Positions 1-11,228 of a stretch of DNA of 64,000 bases are shown piece by piece (position 1 is the stretch's first letter; every line of letters begins with the position of its first letter). The translations under genes were made by a program, and so were the position numbers. Below the pieces are notes generated by a model. That model searched no databases. It was not told the origin of the DNA and worked only from the letters and a program-made list of their open reading frames with translations. The DNA is taken from contig NC_080571.1 in the NCBI RefSeq assembly GCF_030247185.1, forward strand, positions 31,045,753-31,109,752, written 5' to 3'. This stretch comes from Malaya genurostris. Its lineage: Eukaryota; Arthropoda; Insecta; Diptera; Culicidae.

Positions 1-224
1 CCGGGTCATTCAGCTAGTTTACAAATATATACCGCGTAATTTGATTCTATCTCTAATTGTTCATGGCCTACTTTGACAAAAAATATAACCATAACTTTTT
101 TTTCTAAAGAGATAAATTTTTTTTTCTACAAAGTTTTAGAACTATTGAAAATAATTTACTTTGTCAAATATACCAAAAGTGTAGGTCGCACCGTTTCGGA
201 TATACAAAGCGTTTTTATGGCAAC

Positions 225-803
225 CCCTTTAAAATCAGTTTTTTATTCATAACTTGTTTCGAGTTATTTTTTTATGCATACTTTGTTTGGAATGATCGAA
301 GATAATTAAAAATCCCATATTTTTGTTGAAGGTAGTGCATATGTTTGTTGTTTCCTGGCAAAGTTATATAACATTTTACCTTTTTTTACCTATGATAAAA
401 CCTTACACCGAAGCGAAATATGCAACTTCATGCAACTGATTTTTACAAAATTTATAGGAAAAGATATGCCCAAAAATATAAAAAAAAATCTACGTGGAAC
501 TCGATGGAACTTTTTAAGGCCTTTTCAAAGTTTGTTTTAGATATTGAATTATGACAACCCCCTTAAAACTAGTTTCCTAATCATAACTTGTTTCAAGTTA
601 TTTTTTATACATACTTTGTTTGGAATAATTATAGAAAATATAAAATCCCATAGTTTTGTAGAAGGTAATGCATAGGTTTATTCTTTTCTGGAAAAGTTAT
701 ACATCATTTTATCTATTTTTACCTAGGAAACCTTGTACCGAAGCGAAATATGCAACTTAATGCAGCAGACTTTTACAATACTTATAGGAAAATATATTCC
801 TAA
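225..803. repeat. two-copy direct tandem repeat (~326-bp period)
   Basis: The segment at about 225-478 recurs at about 550-803 with moderate divergence. Shared landmarks are the words ATAACTTGTTTC, ATACTTTGTTTGGAAT and CCGAAGCGAAATATGCAACTT, in the same order and orientation. Bases 1-225 look like the degraded end of a further copy. No coding potential is seen. Confidence 0.7.
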
Positions 804-993
804 TCCAATTTATTTTCCAATGAGAATATCCTGAGTACTATTCGTGTGACTCATTTTCACTATAGCCATGCTGAAACCATGAATGGTTAAGAAACGGAGG
901 GTGTCACGCGTCCGCTGTTTCTGTAACTCACTTTTGCAGTGAGCGTAGAGATGGGCAATTCGCTCCTCAGATCACCGCACTGGTAAGCAGGGA

Positions 994-1304
994 TGCCAGG
1001 TTCACAGATTAATCTGTGTTTCACAGATTTTCAACCTTTTGCACAGATTTAAAACATGGCACAGATTTTCACAGATTTCTGGAAATGGTTACAGATTTAC
1101 ACAGATTTTGAAATCGATCACAGATTTTTGAAATTGATCACAGTTTAGCTCTAAAACTTACAGAGCGGTAGGAAATAGTAAGACCTTTTTTTTTGCTTAC
1201 CAAAATGATTCCGATCAGCTATTATGGAAACGGGGAAACGTGCACAGATTTTGCACAGACAGGTTTTTGGCTTGATCACAGATTTTTGAAAAAATGACCT
1301 GGCA
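994..1304. mobile_element. MITE-like repeat rich in CACAGATTT words
   Basis: About ten copies of CACAGATT(T) or one-base variants lie in 311 bp. The block is bounded by the inverted 8-mer TGCCAGGT (994-1001) and ACCTGGCA (1297-1304). A related start, GGGATGCCA followed by TTTTGCAGAT, appears at about 1492. There is no ORF of note. A short non-autonomous DNA element is the likely explanation, but no clear target-site duplication was found. Confidence 0.5.
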
Positions 1305-2431
1305 AGGTGGAAACAAGCTACGAGCTGAACGAATCTTCGGCTCTTGAAGAGCGAGTTATAAATGAGAAGAAATGTGTGCATGAGCTTTTGTTCGTTCTTC
1401 CAAATGTGTATCTATCCTTCTTTAACAGATTGAAAGAGCCATTGTCGTTAAGAAATCTTACCTCTCACTCAGTAGGCTAAGGTACATTCAGGGATGCCAC
1501 TTTTGCAGATATTTTCAAATATGGCATAATAATAATTCGCAGACAAGTTAGTTCGCATTTCGTTGTTCTTTGTGCATCAATGATTTCGATCATGCATATG
1601 AAAGAAAAACGGCACAAAAAAATGGTGCTCTGAAACAAACCTTCAGTTCAATCTTAATGAGCTGATTCCCTTTAGTGAGCTGATCGGTCCGGAGCTGCTC
1701 ACCGCTGTGAGCTGCTTCGCACTTCTCTAAGTGAGCGTCGCACGATCAACATACCGTCTTAAAAACGTGTTGTTTCGCGATAACTCAATTTATTTACACG
1801 TTTAAAAATTGAATCTCTTCGTAAAGGTTTGTATTTTTACAATACTTTTTCATATTTTATTTGGCAAACATTTTTCCATTTTTTAATATGTGTTGAACTT
1901 TTGATAATTTTTCGGATTTTCAATATTTAAAATTAACATTGAAAAGGCCTAAAAAATTGCATCGAGTTTCACTTAGATTTTTTCTAATATTGTTATTTGT
2001 CAAAAAGTAAACAAAATAAAAATCACAACAATTTGCTTAAGTTGCGCGTGCAAGCATGAGCTTGTTTAGGTAATAGAGGTAATCCAAAAAAAATTGTTTA
2101 TAAAATAAAGTGACTATATCTGAAAAAATATTCATTTTACATTATTTATATCTTCAGCAAAAATACTTCAAATGTTTTTTTTCCTTAAAAATGAGATAGA
2201 AAAAAAATGTTTTTTTTTGTGAAAAATTTTTTTTTTCAAAATTGGTACTACCCCCTTAACAAAAATTAAGGTACTTTCAAAAGAAGCCTAATATAATCTT
2301 GTAAAACTTTTTCGAAGACATATTAGCTCTTAAAAATCAGTGAAAGTCAGTACAGACTTTTGACCGTCTTTTTCCAGTTTTGGACCACTGTGCGGCGTAT
2401 GAATTATCTTTGCTAAAGTAAATCATATTTG
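1305..2431. other. intergenic, no gene recognised
   Basis: AT-rich DNA with homopolymer runs. I see no conserved coding frame, RNA gene or complete element here, apart from the partial repeat start near 1492. Confidence 0.5.
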
Positions 2432-2592
2432 AGTAAATCATATCATCTTGATGTGGTCTACCTGAAAATTCTTCTTACCGAAAAGGAGGTGTTGAATCAA
2501 ATAATTTGTCTTCGCTGAAATCTGTTTAAAATCACAATTGTAAACAAAAAAAAAATCAAAATCACAGCAATTTGGTTTTTCTGTAACATTTT
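2432..2592 (+). repeat. 160-bp direct repeat, copy 1
   Basis: Nearly identical to 3985-4147 in the same orientation. It includes TGATGTGGTCTACC, CCGAAAAGGAG and CAAAATCACAGCAATTT. The two copies bracket a 1.4-kb segment that holds LINE-derived sequence. Length and arrangement resemble terminal direct repeats, but no tRNA primer-binding site or polypurine tract was recognised, so calling them LTRs is not supported. Confidence 0.75.
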
Positions 2593-2974
2593 GCATTTTG
2601 CACGGTCGGCTAAAGTTTAGCTTACTATTACTGGTTGACCCTTCCCAAGCTACACTAGCGATGGTGCAATACAGTTCGTTTTAAAGAACCGTTCAGAACT
2701 CGATAGTTCTACTGATAGAACTAGTTCTTTAATTTCTCAGAAATTTTATGTTTCTATGAAAATGAAAAAATGAGTTCAACTAATCATATTTTGTTGGAAA
2801 CAAATTGAATAATAATAAATACAGTGATTTTTTCGTTTTCTGCATGCAGTTTCCAACAAAAATAGGAATCAGATTTTCACTATCTCTCCAACGTTCCGAC
2901 AATTTCAGCGCGGTTTCTGCTCAGATTTCGATGCGATTGATTGATTGTTCATTTCACATTTATGAATCATTTGT

Positions 2975-3290
2975 TTGAAAAAAATAAAAGTTCCTTACAA
3001 ATTTTTGAAGCTAGTGAGTTTCATGAAACCTCAAAAAATTGAAGATGGGCGAACGTTTCAACAATTCGTCGAGCTGGCCGATTTGGTGAATTTTCACCTC
3101 GATAAAACCAAGATTTACGAGAAGGCGGTTCTAGCAAATGTGTTCTTCAGTGGACCAAATTTCGATTTTATGCTCTCCGATTTCGAGTGGTACAAATTGC
3201 TATTTCAGTAGAGCTGTTACCGCAGGAATTACGGATTGCGTTTCCCAATTCTAATGCGGAAATCGAGACGAAGAAGAAAAGTTAAAACGT
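2975..3290 (+). pseudogene. unrecognised frameshifted ORF before LINE fragment
   Basis: An open frame runs to 3211 (internal ATG near 3023) and reads like ordinary protein (PQKIEDGRTFQQFVELADL). It appears to continue, after a stop and frame change, as ELLPQELRIAFPNSNAEIE up to about 3290. I do not recognise the family. Because it lies directly upstream of an RT fragment on the same strand, inside the same pair of direct repeats, it may be the ORF1 or N-terminal part of the same degraded retroelement. That is inference only; chance ORF remains possible. Confidence 0.25.
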
Positions 3291-3340
3291 TCATCTAGTG
3301 CTGATCCCAACGGGAATCCATCCGTGATGATAAAAATTAT

Positions 3341-3975
3341 GATAATAGTTTGTTAGTTCCAATATTCAACATTTTCAATTGTTCTTTGCGTTATGGAATT
3401 TTTCCTGAACTATGGAAGAAATCTTATGTAAACAAGGCTACTAGAATTGCTGCCTCGTGCGCTGTATCGAAGCTGGTTGAAATCATAATTCTGGATTTTA
3501 TAACACACAGTTGCTCTGACTACATGTCTGAGACTCAGCATGGATTTCAATGCCAAAGCGTTCAACCTCCACAAATTAAGTAACCTACACTTCCTTCATC
3601 ATTCCTTCTACGTACCGACTACAAGTAGATTCTCTATACATTGCAATTGCAATTGTTACAGTTAGACATTCGACGTAGCAATCTTCGATCCTTCTTCGGA
3701 TTCCCAATGTTAGAACTAGTTAAGGGATAGACCGAGGCCCATTGCATTGCATGTGCCGCATATTTACAAATGTGTCAATTCTTTCGACTTTCATGTACCA
3801 CGTAATGTTATCAAGAAATTGTTCCTCGTATTAATGTCTCATTAGATTTAGTTACAATAGAAGCACTAGATTTGAGGAAATGGATGATTGTAATCTGTTG
3901 ATGCAAAAGATGAGGAGGTTTTATGCCTGCTGGAGAGCAAAGCTGAATATGAGGCGATAAATAATTGAAACTAAA
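3341..3975 (+). pseudogene. non-LTR retrotransposon RT fragment plus 3' tail
   Basis: The frame ending at 3582 contains LVPIFN..CSLR.GIFPELWKKSYV, then a shortened stretch to SKLVEIIILDFI and SETQHGFQC. This matches the order of RT domains 1-2 in Jockey/R1-type LINEs (LFN..L..G.FPE.WK, then ISKLFE, then QHGF). Residues between WKKSYV and SKLVE are partly lost and the frame ends soon after QHGF, so the fragment is internally deleted and dead. The following 390 bp are non-coding and include GGTTTTATGCCTGCTGGAGA, which resembles the LINE 3' end near 6495. The fragment lacks endonuclease and the catalytic DD motif. Confidence 0.65.
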
Positions 3976-3984
3976 ATTAAAAAC

Positions 3985-4147
3985 AGTAAATCATATCATC
4001 CTGATGTGGTCTACCTTAAAAATTCATCTTACCGAAAAGGAGATGTGGAATCAAATAATTTGTCTTTGCTGAAATCTGTTTAAAATCACAATTGTAAACA
4101 AAAAAAAAATCAAAATCACAGCAATTTTGTTTTTGCTGTAACATTTT
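3985..4147 (+). repeat. 160-bp direct repeat, copy 2
   Basis: Partner of 2432-2592, differing by a handful of substitutions and single-base indels. It sits just after the LINE-like 3' tail. Confidence 0.75.
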
Positions 4148-4924
4148 CCGTACATCAGAGAGTATAAATTAACTAAGGACATCGAAAAAGATGGAGAACG
4201 AAAAAAAACCTTTTTCATAGGGTATCTCAAAGTGACGTGTTGTATGCAAACTTATTATATGACAAACTTCTGCAGATTTTTAAATTATAATATTTAGGTG
4301 GATTTTGAAGTTCTGCGGAAAGTATCACCTGTATAAAAAATAGTGGTGTACTGCTTCGCTCGAATATTGCGCGTTTTAGTTTTCATCTTCACGCGGATTT
4401 CGGGCGTTTTGGTTTCTACTTTGCGCGAATTTCGGAATTTGTTGAAATTTTTCGTAACGGGTGATATACAAAAATATAAAATATTTAAAGATTTCATATA
4501 ATTGGCCTTTAACAAAATTACTACAGACCACAGACAACCGAACAGAACATTTTGTAAGTAAATAACAAATACAAACTAGGATCAAAATAAAATTTAACAC
4601 ACGATATTGTTGCAATCTATGGAGAAGACTATAATGAAATGTTGAAACGGTGGAGAAAATTTAAAAATTGTCACATTTAGTTAAAAATGATCGTTTTGAA
4701 ATGTGCGATTAGTTAAATCATCTCTGAAAAAATCTATCACTTCCATTTCATTTGGATAGAATGAAGAACTATCGTTCTTTTATGAAGAACATCTATTTAC
4801 TCATTCTTTTAGACCGACCGAATTATATGGAATGGCTAACGCTCGTATCTGTACTGTAATTTACAGTATTGTACTGTAATTTTGACCCAAATTATACGTA
4901 CTGTTTTTCTCTTGAAAAATACTA
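4148..4924. other. intergenic, no gene recognised
   Basis: AT-rich. About 4365-4430 carries CACGCGGATTTC and GCGCGAATTTCGG words typical of the ACGCGG-type repeat seen at 44.8, 62.4 and 63.9 kb. Overlapping short minus-strand ORFs here have no family resemblance. Confidence 0.4.
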
Positions 4925-5678
4925 AAGCTTGCTTCAGATAGAATTAGAACAAAGACAATTGCCTCTGTTTCAGTTATTTATTATTGTTGAATTCAAGATC
5001 TTTATTTCTACAAATGTAGCGTTTTCTTCATACTTTTAAGAAATAATACGGATAAAATCATTCGTCACGGTTTCGAGGGAATTCTCTAATTTTTCCTGTA
5101 ATACGGCTCATTAGCCGGCGCACACCTTCTTCGTCCATCGCTTTATCTATCTTATTCCACCAGGTCGTCATCTGATTGATGTCTTTGATAACCTTTCCCT
5201 TTGCCTTGAGTCTCCTCTTCATGATTGCCCAGTTTTGCTCAATAGGGCGAAACTGGGAGCAGTTGGGTGGGTTAAGGTTTTTCGGAACAAACTGGACCCC
5301 TTTCTCTGCATACCATTCTTGAACAACTTTACTGTAATGACAGCTTGCCAAATCTGACCAAAACATTACGGGATGGTCGTGGGATCGAATGAACGGCAAA
5401 ATTCGTTTCTGGAGACACTCTTTTTGGTATAGTTCCGACGTCATTGTCTTATTTGTAAGGAAAACTTTCGTTTTTTTGCCACAGCTGCAAATGCCCTGCC
5501 AAATCATAAATTTACTAAGTACAGTCGATTTGCGGAATGTCAAAAATCATACGTGAAGCTGACAAAATTCCCGATACGTGGGCGCCAAGAACTTCCAAAT
5601 CCGTCCACCAGGAGCACCACAATATGAGCAAAAGTTTGTTCCAATTCTAAATGAGCAAAAGTTTGTTCCAATTCTAAA
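4925..5678 (-). mobile_element. internally deleted DD37E Tc1/mariner transposon
   Basis: The left end after a TA is AAGCTTGCTTCAGATAGAAT, the same terminal sequence as the fuller copy at 28748-29990. The right end carries TTTGTTCCAATTCTAAAT, but as a 27-bp tandem duplication (ATGAGCAAAAGTTTGTTCC..., at 5624 and 5651), and the final AAGCAAGCTT is missing. The element is about 500 bp shorter than its relative because most of the N-terminal half of the transposase gene has been lost. Confidence 0.8.
5058..5543 (-). pseudogene. DD37E transposase, N-terminal half deleted
   Basis: A 161-residue frame on the minus strand. It starts with MTFRKSTVLSK, the same N-terminus as the related copy at 29870, then jumps directly to FMIWQGICSCGKK, which belongs to the catalytic domain. 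The junction removes the helix-turn-helix region and the first catalytic Asp (DDET block). The second Asp (SDLASCHYS) and the Glu (RPIEQNW) are present with 37 residues between them, by my count, which is the spacing of the ITmD37E family reported in mosquitoes. The C-terminus looks complete. It cannot be catalytically active without the first Asp, although it could bind partners or be a chance survivor. Confidence 0.8.
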
Positions 5679-6189
5679 TTCTAATGAACTGTATTTTCCC
5701 ATTGAAATGTAATCTTTTTCTTAAATCGAAAAATAAATACAATATTTTAAGTCTTCGATGCATCGAATTACAAAATGTTCATGACAAAAGATCGATTGGA
5801 AACATTTGTTGATTTGAAACAAACGAAAAATCCAAATATCCGTTTCTCGAAAAACAAAATAGAGTTGTTTTTTGCAAAACATGTTTCGTAATTTTTTCAA
5901 TTTCTAATGCCAAGTGTTATGCCGATTGATGATTAATTCGTTTATTTTTTTTAGTTTTCATTGAGCTAAAAATATTCATTCTCATAGGGAAACGAAAAAA
6001 AAACTCTTGAGATGATGAAAATAAATCATCCGATAATTCTTTTGGTTTATTTTTATTCACTATTTTTTTTATTTTTGTAGAATGTACTGTTTTTTTCAAA
6101 TCGATGTACGATGTAGGGTATTCTCTCGATTTTTATGCACAATGTACTGTTTTTCATCGAAAAAAATATACGAGCTTTAAGCATGGCTG
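5679..6189. other. intergenic, no gene recognised
   Basis: AT-rich with poly-T and poly-A runs; the words AATGTACTGTTTTT recur at 6080-6150. No coding or RNA feature is supported. Confidence 0.45.
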
Positions 6190-6660
6190 CAGGCACGTAT
6201 ACAGGGGGGTGTTATAGGGGTTCAAACCCCCTCCTAAACTCAAAAGTTTATTACATTATAAAAACTCTTCTCTCTTAAGTCCATCATGCGGGCGACCCGC
6301 TCGAGTTTTCCTGACTTGGGGGTGTTTTCAGCGGACCCACACGGACAGCAGGATGCGGCCTTCAACGACACGTGCCAACGTCACATGACTTAGTTCCAAC
6401 CCACCAGCCTGGAGGCATAATTTTACTTGGTATTAAGTCCTTAGTATTAAACAATATATCTGTTGGATTTTTGTAATCTGTTCATATAAAAAGATGAGCA
6501 GGTTTTATGCCTGGTGAAGAGTGAGATTGTAAATTTCAACTCCAGCGGGCTTTTCCCTGCTCCCAAATAAATAAATATTCAAGTCAATTATAAAATTCGT
6601 ATGGAAATTGATTAATATATTCAGGACACCCCCCGAAAAAAGTTTCTGGGTACGCGCCTG
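6190..6660. mobile_element. MITE-like element with CAGGCRCGTA ends
   Basis: The left end CAGGCACGTATACAGG and the inverted right end (read outward CAGGCGCGTACCCAGA) match at 12 of 16 positions. Both are followed by a G-run and GGTGT (GGGGGGTGTTATAGG on the left, GGGGGGTGTCC read inward from the right). Its interior is occupied by a LINE 3' tail, so the DNA element is probably the older insertion. No transposase is encoded. Confidence 0.5.
6295..6580 (+). mobile_element. 5'-truncated LINE 3' end
   Basis: The GC-rich lead-in (GGGCGACCCGCTCGAG, GCGGACCCACACGGACAGCA) is unlike its AT-rich surroundings. It is followed by GAGCAGGTTTTATGCCTGGT and a terminal AAATAAATAAATA, a 3'-tail style common in insect LINEs. 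The GGTTTTATGCCTG motif is shared with 3920-3940, so both probably derive from related LINE families. No ORF2 sequence remains. Confidence 0.55.
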
Positions 6661-9600
6661 GGCATTTGAAATAGATAATACGTATAAAATACAAAACAGC
6701 TTCGTAAAATTGAGTATTGGTCGTTGATCTCATTCACTATAATTCTGCTAAAGGTTGCTTACGTAATCCACAAAGAAAATTCGAACTCCGAATTTGTATC
6801 ACAAGATATTTTTTTAGTATCCAAGAAAAAACATACCGGAAAAAATTAAATACGAAATCGAAACTGTACTCTGATCTGAGACTCGAATCCAAAACTTTTG
6901 CTTATCAGCGAAAATTGTTTTAGATTTTTAACTACTTTGAATGTGATAAAACACATTTCAGAAAGCAACCAAACTATGCAGAACTCCGTACCTGTTCAGA
7001 CTTTGCACGGCTGATAGGGTGGTGTTGAATTTTGATTATCGCACTTGTGCTGTCATTCCGATATAGAACACTCTGTTTGCATTCGCCAATCTTATTAACA
7101 GGGTGGCAAGTGACCGGGAAAATCGGGAAAACCGGGAAAAAGTCGGGAATTTTAGTGAAAAACTGGGAAAATATTACTAGTTAGCTCACCTATGAGTAAC
7201 AGTTGTTAGCATAATCATTTTTTTCAACAATTGAAAAGTAGGAGACAATACCCAAGTTTGCGTTCGAGCGAAATGTTCAGTACAAGTGTTGAAATAATTT
7301 ATTGTCCATTGGAAATTGGGCCAACATCCCATGTCTCCCAACGATTTTTAGAGGCTTGAAGGCAGTTTTAAATCAAACAAAGTTTTTTTTAGTTGCTATC
7401 AATAACAGCATAATGAAAGCTCATTTTGAAAAATAAGGATAATTTGGATGCTTCTGTTAGATTTTTATTAAATTTTTGAATAAGTATTCAACATCTGCAA
7501 AATGTATGGCAAAATCTCAAGGTAACAGGGAAAATTTTTAATAGAATTATTGAACATTTTTAGGAGCCTTCATGTTTTTAAGTTTGCTAATGATTGCCCT
7601 TGTTTCATCATAATTTGTCTCAGTAATGTCATCTTGAGACAATACTTGTGTTATGCTTATATTTCTGTGAGATATCAAAGGGACTCGCAAGATCGGAAGA
7701 GTTGTCGACTTCGATCTTATTCACCGATTACAGGAAGTATTTGAGTTCCTTTTTTTGAGAGTTGAAACTGGTTTCTGAGGACTAGTATAGAATCTTAGAA
7801 AGATTTAGAAAATGGATTGATTTGTTCAGTGAATATATGATTAATTTTCTTTAAAAAGTCCATAGTAGGATCAAAAGTACGTTGATATTTATGTAGATAA
7901 AGGTAAATTGAATTTAGTTTGAACTTTTGGAACTTCAATAAGGTAATGATTTAAATTATATACGGCCATATCTATTTTTCCCAAAACAATTTCAGGGTTT
8001 ACATTCGATAGTATTCTAGTCGATTAGTTCTAAGCTGGTAGAATATATAACTAATTGAACTAATTATTGCTTAATTTGAAACCCTGAATGTTATTGATTG
8101 ATCTGCTTGAATCAGATCAATTGTAGAAGAATATAGATAAATTAGTTAAGCTATTGGAAATAAAACTGGTTTGAAACCAGCGGAGAGTTCATCATGAAGA
8201 ATTCGTACTTTCTGATTTTTTTTCTGATTACTCTACGAGCATTTAGAATCCTATTAGGAAAAAAACAGATCGATATATTGTGCATTTGAACTGCTATCAT
8301 TTGATTTATTTGTCCATCAACGCACTGAAATCGTAAACATTGTTTATTAACTAACAGATACATTAGAAAAAAATGGTGTTTTACAAGAGCAAGTCGTGGC
8401 AGCAGCCGAACGGTTTTGCGAAATCTTCTAATACGCACATCTTATACATCTAATGATTTTAAATTCAATTCTTTTACACGAAAATTTCAAATTTTTGGTC
8501 TGACAGGACTTTGTTAATAATTGGTTTTATGGTTTTCATCACAATCACAGCATGATAATTCATCTGAGGGTATCGTTCATTGAACAGATGTGCCTGCAAG
8601 CGACATAATTTAAACAGTATATGTCCATATAATAATTTATTGTACCATGGCCGAAGCCCTGGCAATGAAGATATTGTGTTAGATTCGCTGTGTTTGTGAT
8701 TGCCGATAATTTGGCAGAAAGTGGCTCGATATTTCTTTACATTGTATACAACATTTTCAATCCGGTAGAAGATGCTACAAGAACTCACTGTCTCTCAATG
8801 CATGAACCGTGAGAGAATTTTTCTACATTTCTTCACTCCATTTCATACTCTGAGTATTTCACAGACCTTAACAAAATATATACAGTCCGGCAATGATCGG
8901 CGCGGTGAGGAATTTACCAAGAGAGAATCGCAAGTGGATAATTGGTCACAATATACAATATTTTAAAACCCTATTCACAGCTATTTTCATAGAAACAACT
9001 TATACAAAGGTTATTTGCTCATAGTTAGAATAAGCGGCAATTGTAAAATGATTCTATCGCAATTATCCACTGCCCGTATAGAATCACAAAACGAGAATAA
9101 GCGACCGTTTGTTGTTTCAGAGAGAATCCCCAAAGCAGCGTGCTAACCCGTGATACTCAGAAAGGTCATCGAGAGAAATTCGCTTTCGCACTGGTGTCCA
9201 TTCTATGTTAAATGAGCCATGCCGGGTTTTTGTTGCTGAGATGATATCCGTTTCTCTTTGATGGCACTGATTGAATCGTGTAAAGAGTTGGTAGAGAGCG
9301 TTCTTTGATACGATAAAAGCCATCCTTGGCCATCATGCCGTTTATAATTTTCCCGCCGAACTGAGATTTCCACTTTCACTTCCGGAAGGAGCGAAGAAGC
9401 TCTGTGCAAAATGATTTGAAGTTGCAAGCATAGATTGTTGTTGTTTTCTCCGAGTGGCAAGCGTCCGTTTTTGGCATTGTTATTCCTTATTGATTTATTT
9501 TCAATCATAAGTATGGCAAAAAAAAATAAAAACAGTCATGTACACTCCAAAGAAATCGGTTACTTTTATGCTTATATAATCATGAATATATGCTATTGAT

Positions 9601-10124
9601 ACATCGAGATGTATGAAAAGTACTTCAATCCTCAATTAGCTTATCGTTTTTGAACATGGGCTTTCTGTTTAAAGTTTGAATTAAAAAATATTTAAAAAAA
9701 ACTAAACAGGGACGATTTTAGCATATTCCAAAAACCGGGAATTTTAATCTGGAGACTGGAGACCAATCTATTAATATTAGACATTCCATTCATCTGTCTT
9801 TTTACAGTCTGTTAGAAGAATTTAGTTACTGTATGAAGCCCAAAAAATAATGAATGTTTGGAGATATTTGAGATACTCGGCACTAGAAAACACCGATCGA
9901 AATTTTGTGAAATGTTCAAATGTTGTTTATTGTTGTTTATTACATTTAAGAACTGTTGTCACCAAAAAAATTGAATGGTCCCCAACAGTAATAACCGCAC
10001 AAAGAAGTGCTCTGCATCGTAATACGCAGATCACCGAGAAACTTTAAATACAGTTAAAACTGATCTTAAGACGAATAAAAGAATTATCATTTCAATTGAA
10101 TATATTTTTGCTCGACCCGATCGG
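6661..10124. other. 3.5 kb without a recognised gene
   Basis: AT-rich DNA with only short ORFs on both strands (for example 8151-8438, 8474-8788, 9117-9508), none with a motif I recognise. The stretch 8980-9510 is less AT-rich and non-repetitive within the window. A second patch of the GGGAA-type repeat occurs near 9730 (AAAACCGGGAATTTTAATCTGG). Confidence 0.45.
7098..7170. repeat. GGGAAAA-word repeat patch
   Basis: Short imperfect repetition of CCGGGAAAA, CGGGAAAA and TGGGAAAA (GACCGGGAAAATCGGGAAAA and following). It resembles a dispersed repeat that I associate with mosquito genomes. Confidence 0.45.
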
Positions 10125-11158
10125 ATGCTCATAGAAAAATCCAACATTCTCAACTATATTCCCGTTTACATTGGGAAGCCAACAAAGCACAGCACTCTGC
10201 GGCTTGTGTTTTGTTGTTGTTGTGGTTTTCGATTTCTGCATCCAAGATCCTCAGCAGCATCCAGTCTTTGTCATCCATATTATCGTCTGCGTTGCATTAT
10301 ATGCGACTCGGATGGTTTTTGCTGTGCAGTAACCGCGCGTGCGGTTCAAACACTCCGAGCAATTTTTCGCGCACCAACGCGCCCCTGTCATTTCACATGT
10401 CCGTCCGCATCCACCGTAGTATCCGAGTAGTGTCTGACATCCACCAAGACACCAAGCTTTGTATGGTTTGTTTTTTTTTTTTGTTTCTCGCGCAATACAG
10501 TCGAAGGCGACCCAACCCAATCTTAGCTGTTTCCAAGCGAAAATCGGTGCCGCGCCAAGGCAGTATCACTTTGAAGTTCTGACAGGACGGATGGAACCCG
10601 TACGTAGTGCGTAGCGGCCTGTTCTGGTGTAGGTCGCCAAACAACTTAATTACGCGATCTTGTTCCACACGGACCGTTGGGATACCCGTCATGCTCTTTC
10701 AAGAAATCTTGTGCTGATTGCAAGCAGTTCCAAGTGACAAAATATTAGTTCTGGGAAAATAAAACGTGTATTGGCAGAAAACAAATAAATATTTGACCGT
10801 TGTGTGCGCGAATTGTCTGCCGTTTTTTTGATTGTGCCATCATCAGCTGAATAATTGCATAATCGAAAGGGTAGCGTGAGTTCGAGACCAAACAGTGTGT
10901 GTTGTGTTTAAGAACTAGGAAATATCGTTGAAGGAAATAAAAATAAATTTTTGCTTTACGGGCAGTTTCGGGCTTCGGCGAGAATCGTCCGACTGCGGAC
11001 TGTAATAATAGACTGTGCGAGTGAAAAAAAAAACAACAAAAATTGGTATTTTTTTGTTCGTGCGCCACAGATAGACGACGCGTAACTTAGCAGAGGATCC
11101 CTCAGTGTTTGGGAAAAGCTTTCGTTCGGTGAAAGCACACCAGTTCAAGGGAGTCACA
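10125..11158 (+). promoter_or_regulatory. CpG-richer 5' flank/5' UTR of candidate gene
   Basis: This block is visibly richer in G+C and CpG (GCGCGTGCGG, CGCGCACCAACGCGCC, CGACGCGTAAC) than the flanking 10 kb and contains no repeat shared elsewhere in the window. It ends at an ATG in a good context (GTCACAATGACC) at 11159. I infer promoter and 5' UTR. The overlapping ORFs at 10125-10692 and 10745-11068 run on both strands and look like by-products of composition. The transcription start was not resolved. Confidence 0.4.
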
Positions 11159-11228
11159 ATGACCAGCGGTCTGTGCTACATCTCGTCGTCGACGCTGACC
11201 CAGTCCTGGTCGAACAAGGATGACTACG
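11159..11228 (+). CDS. candidate first coding exon, product unknown
   Basis: The ATG at 11159 sits in CACAATGACC. It opens a frame starting MTSGLCYISSST and ending SNKDDY plus one base, directly followed by the canonical donor GGTAAGC (intron from 11229, phase 1). The codons favour G/C at third positions (CTG, ATC, TCG, ACC, AAG), unlike the AT-ending codons of the neighbouring LINE ORFs, which supports a host gene. If unspliced, the frame would stop near 11277 after about 39 residues. I do not recognise the protein, and no downstream exon could be identified in this window, so a long intron filled with transposons is inferred. Confidence 0.5.

Noticed and set aside
2432..4147. LTR retrotransposon interpretation of the 160-bp repeats
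   Set aside because: No primer-binding site, polypurine tract, gag or integrase; the inner RT fragment is LINE type.
10251..10692. Cys-rich and other overlapping ORFs near 10.4 kb
   Set aside because: Several frames on both strands are open at once, which points to composition rather than coding.
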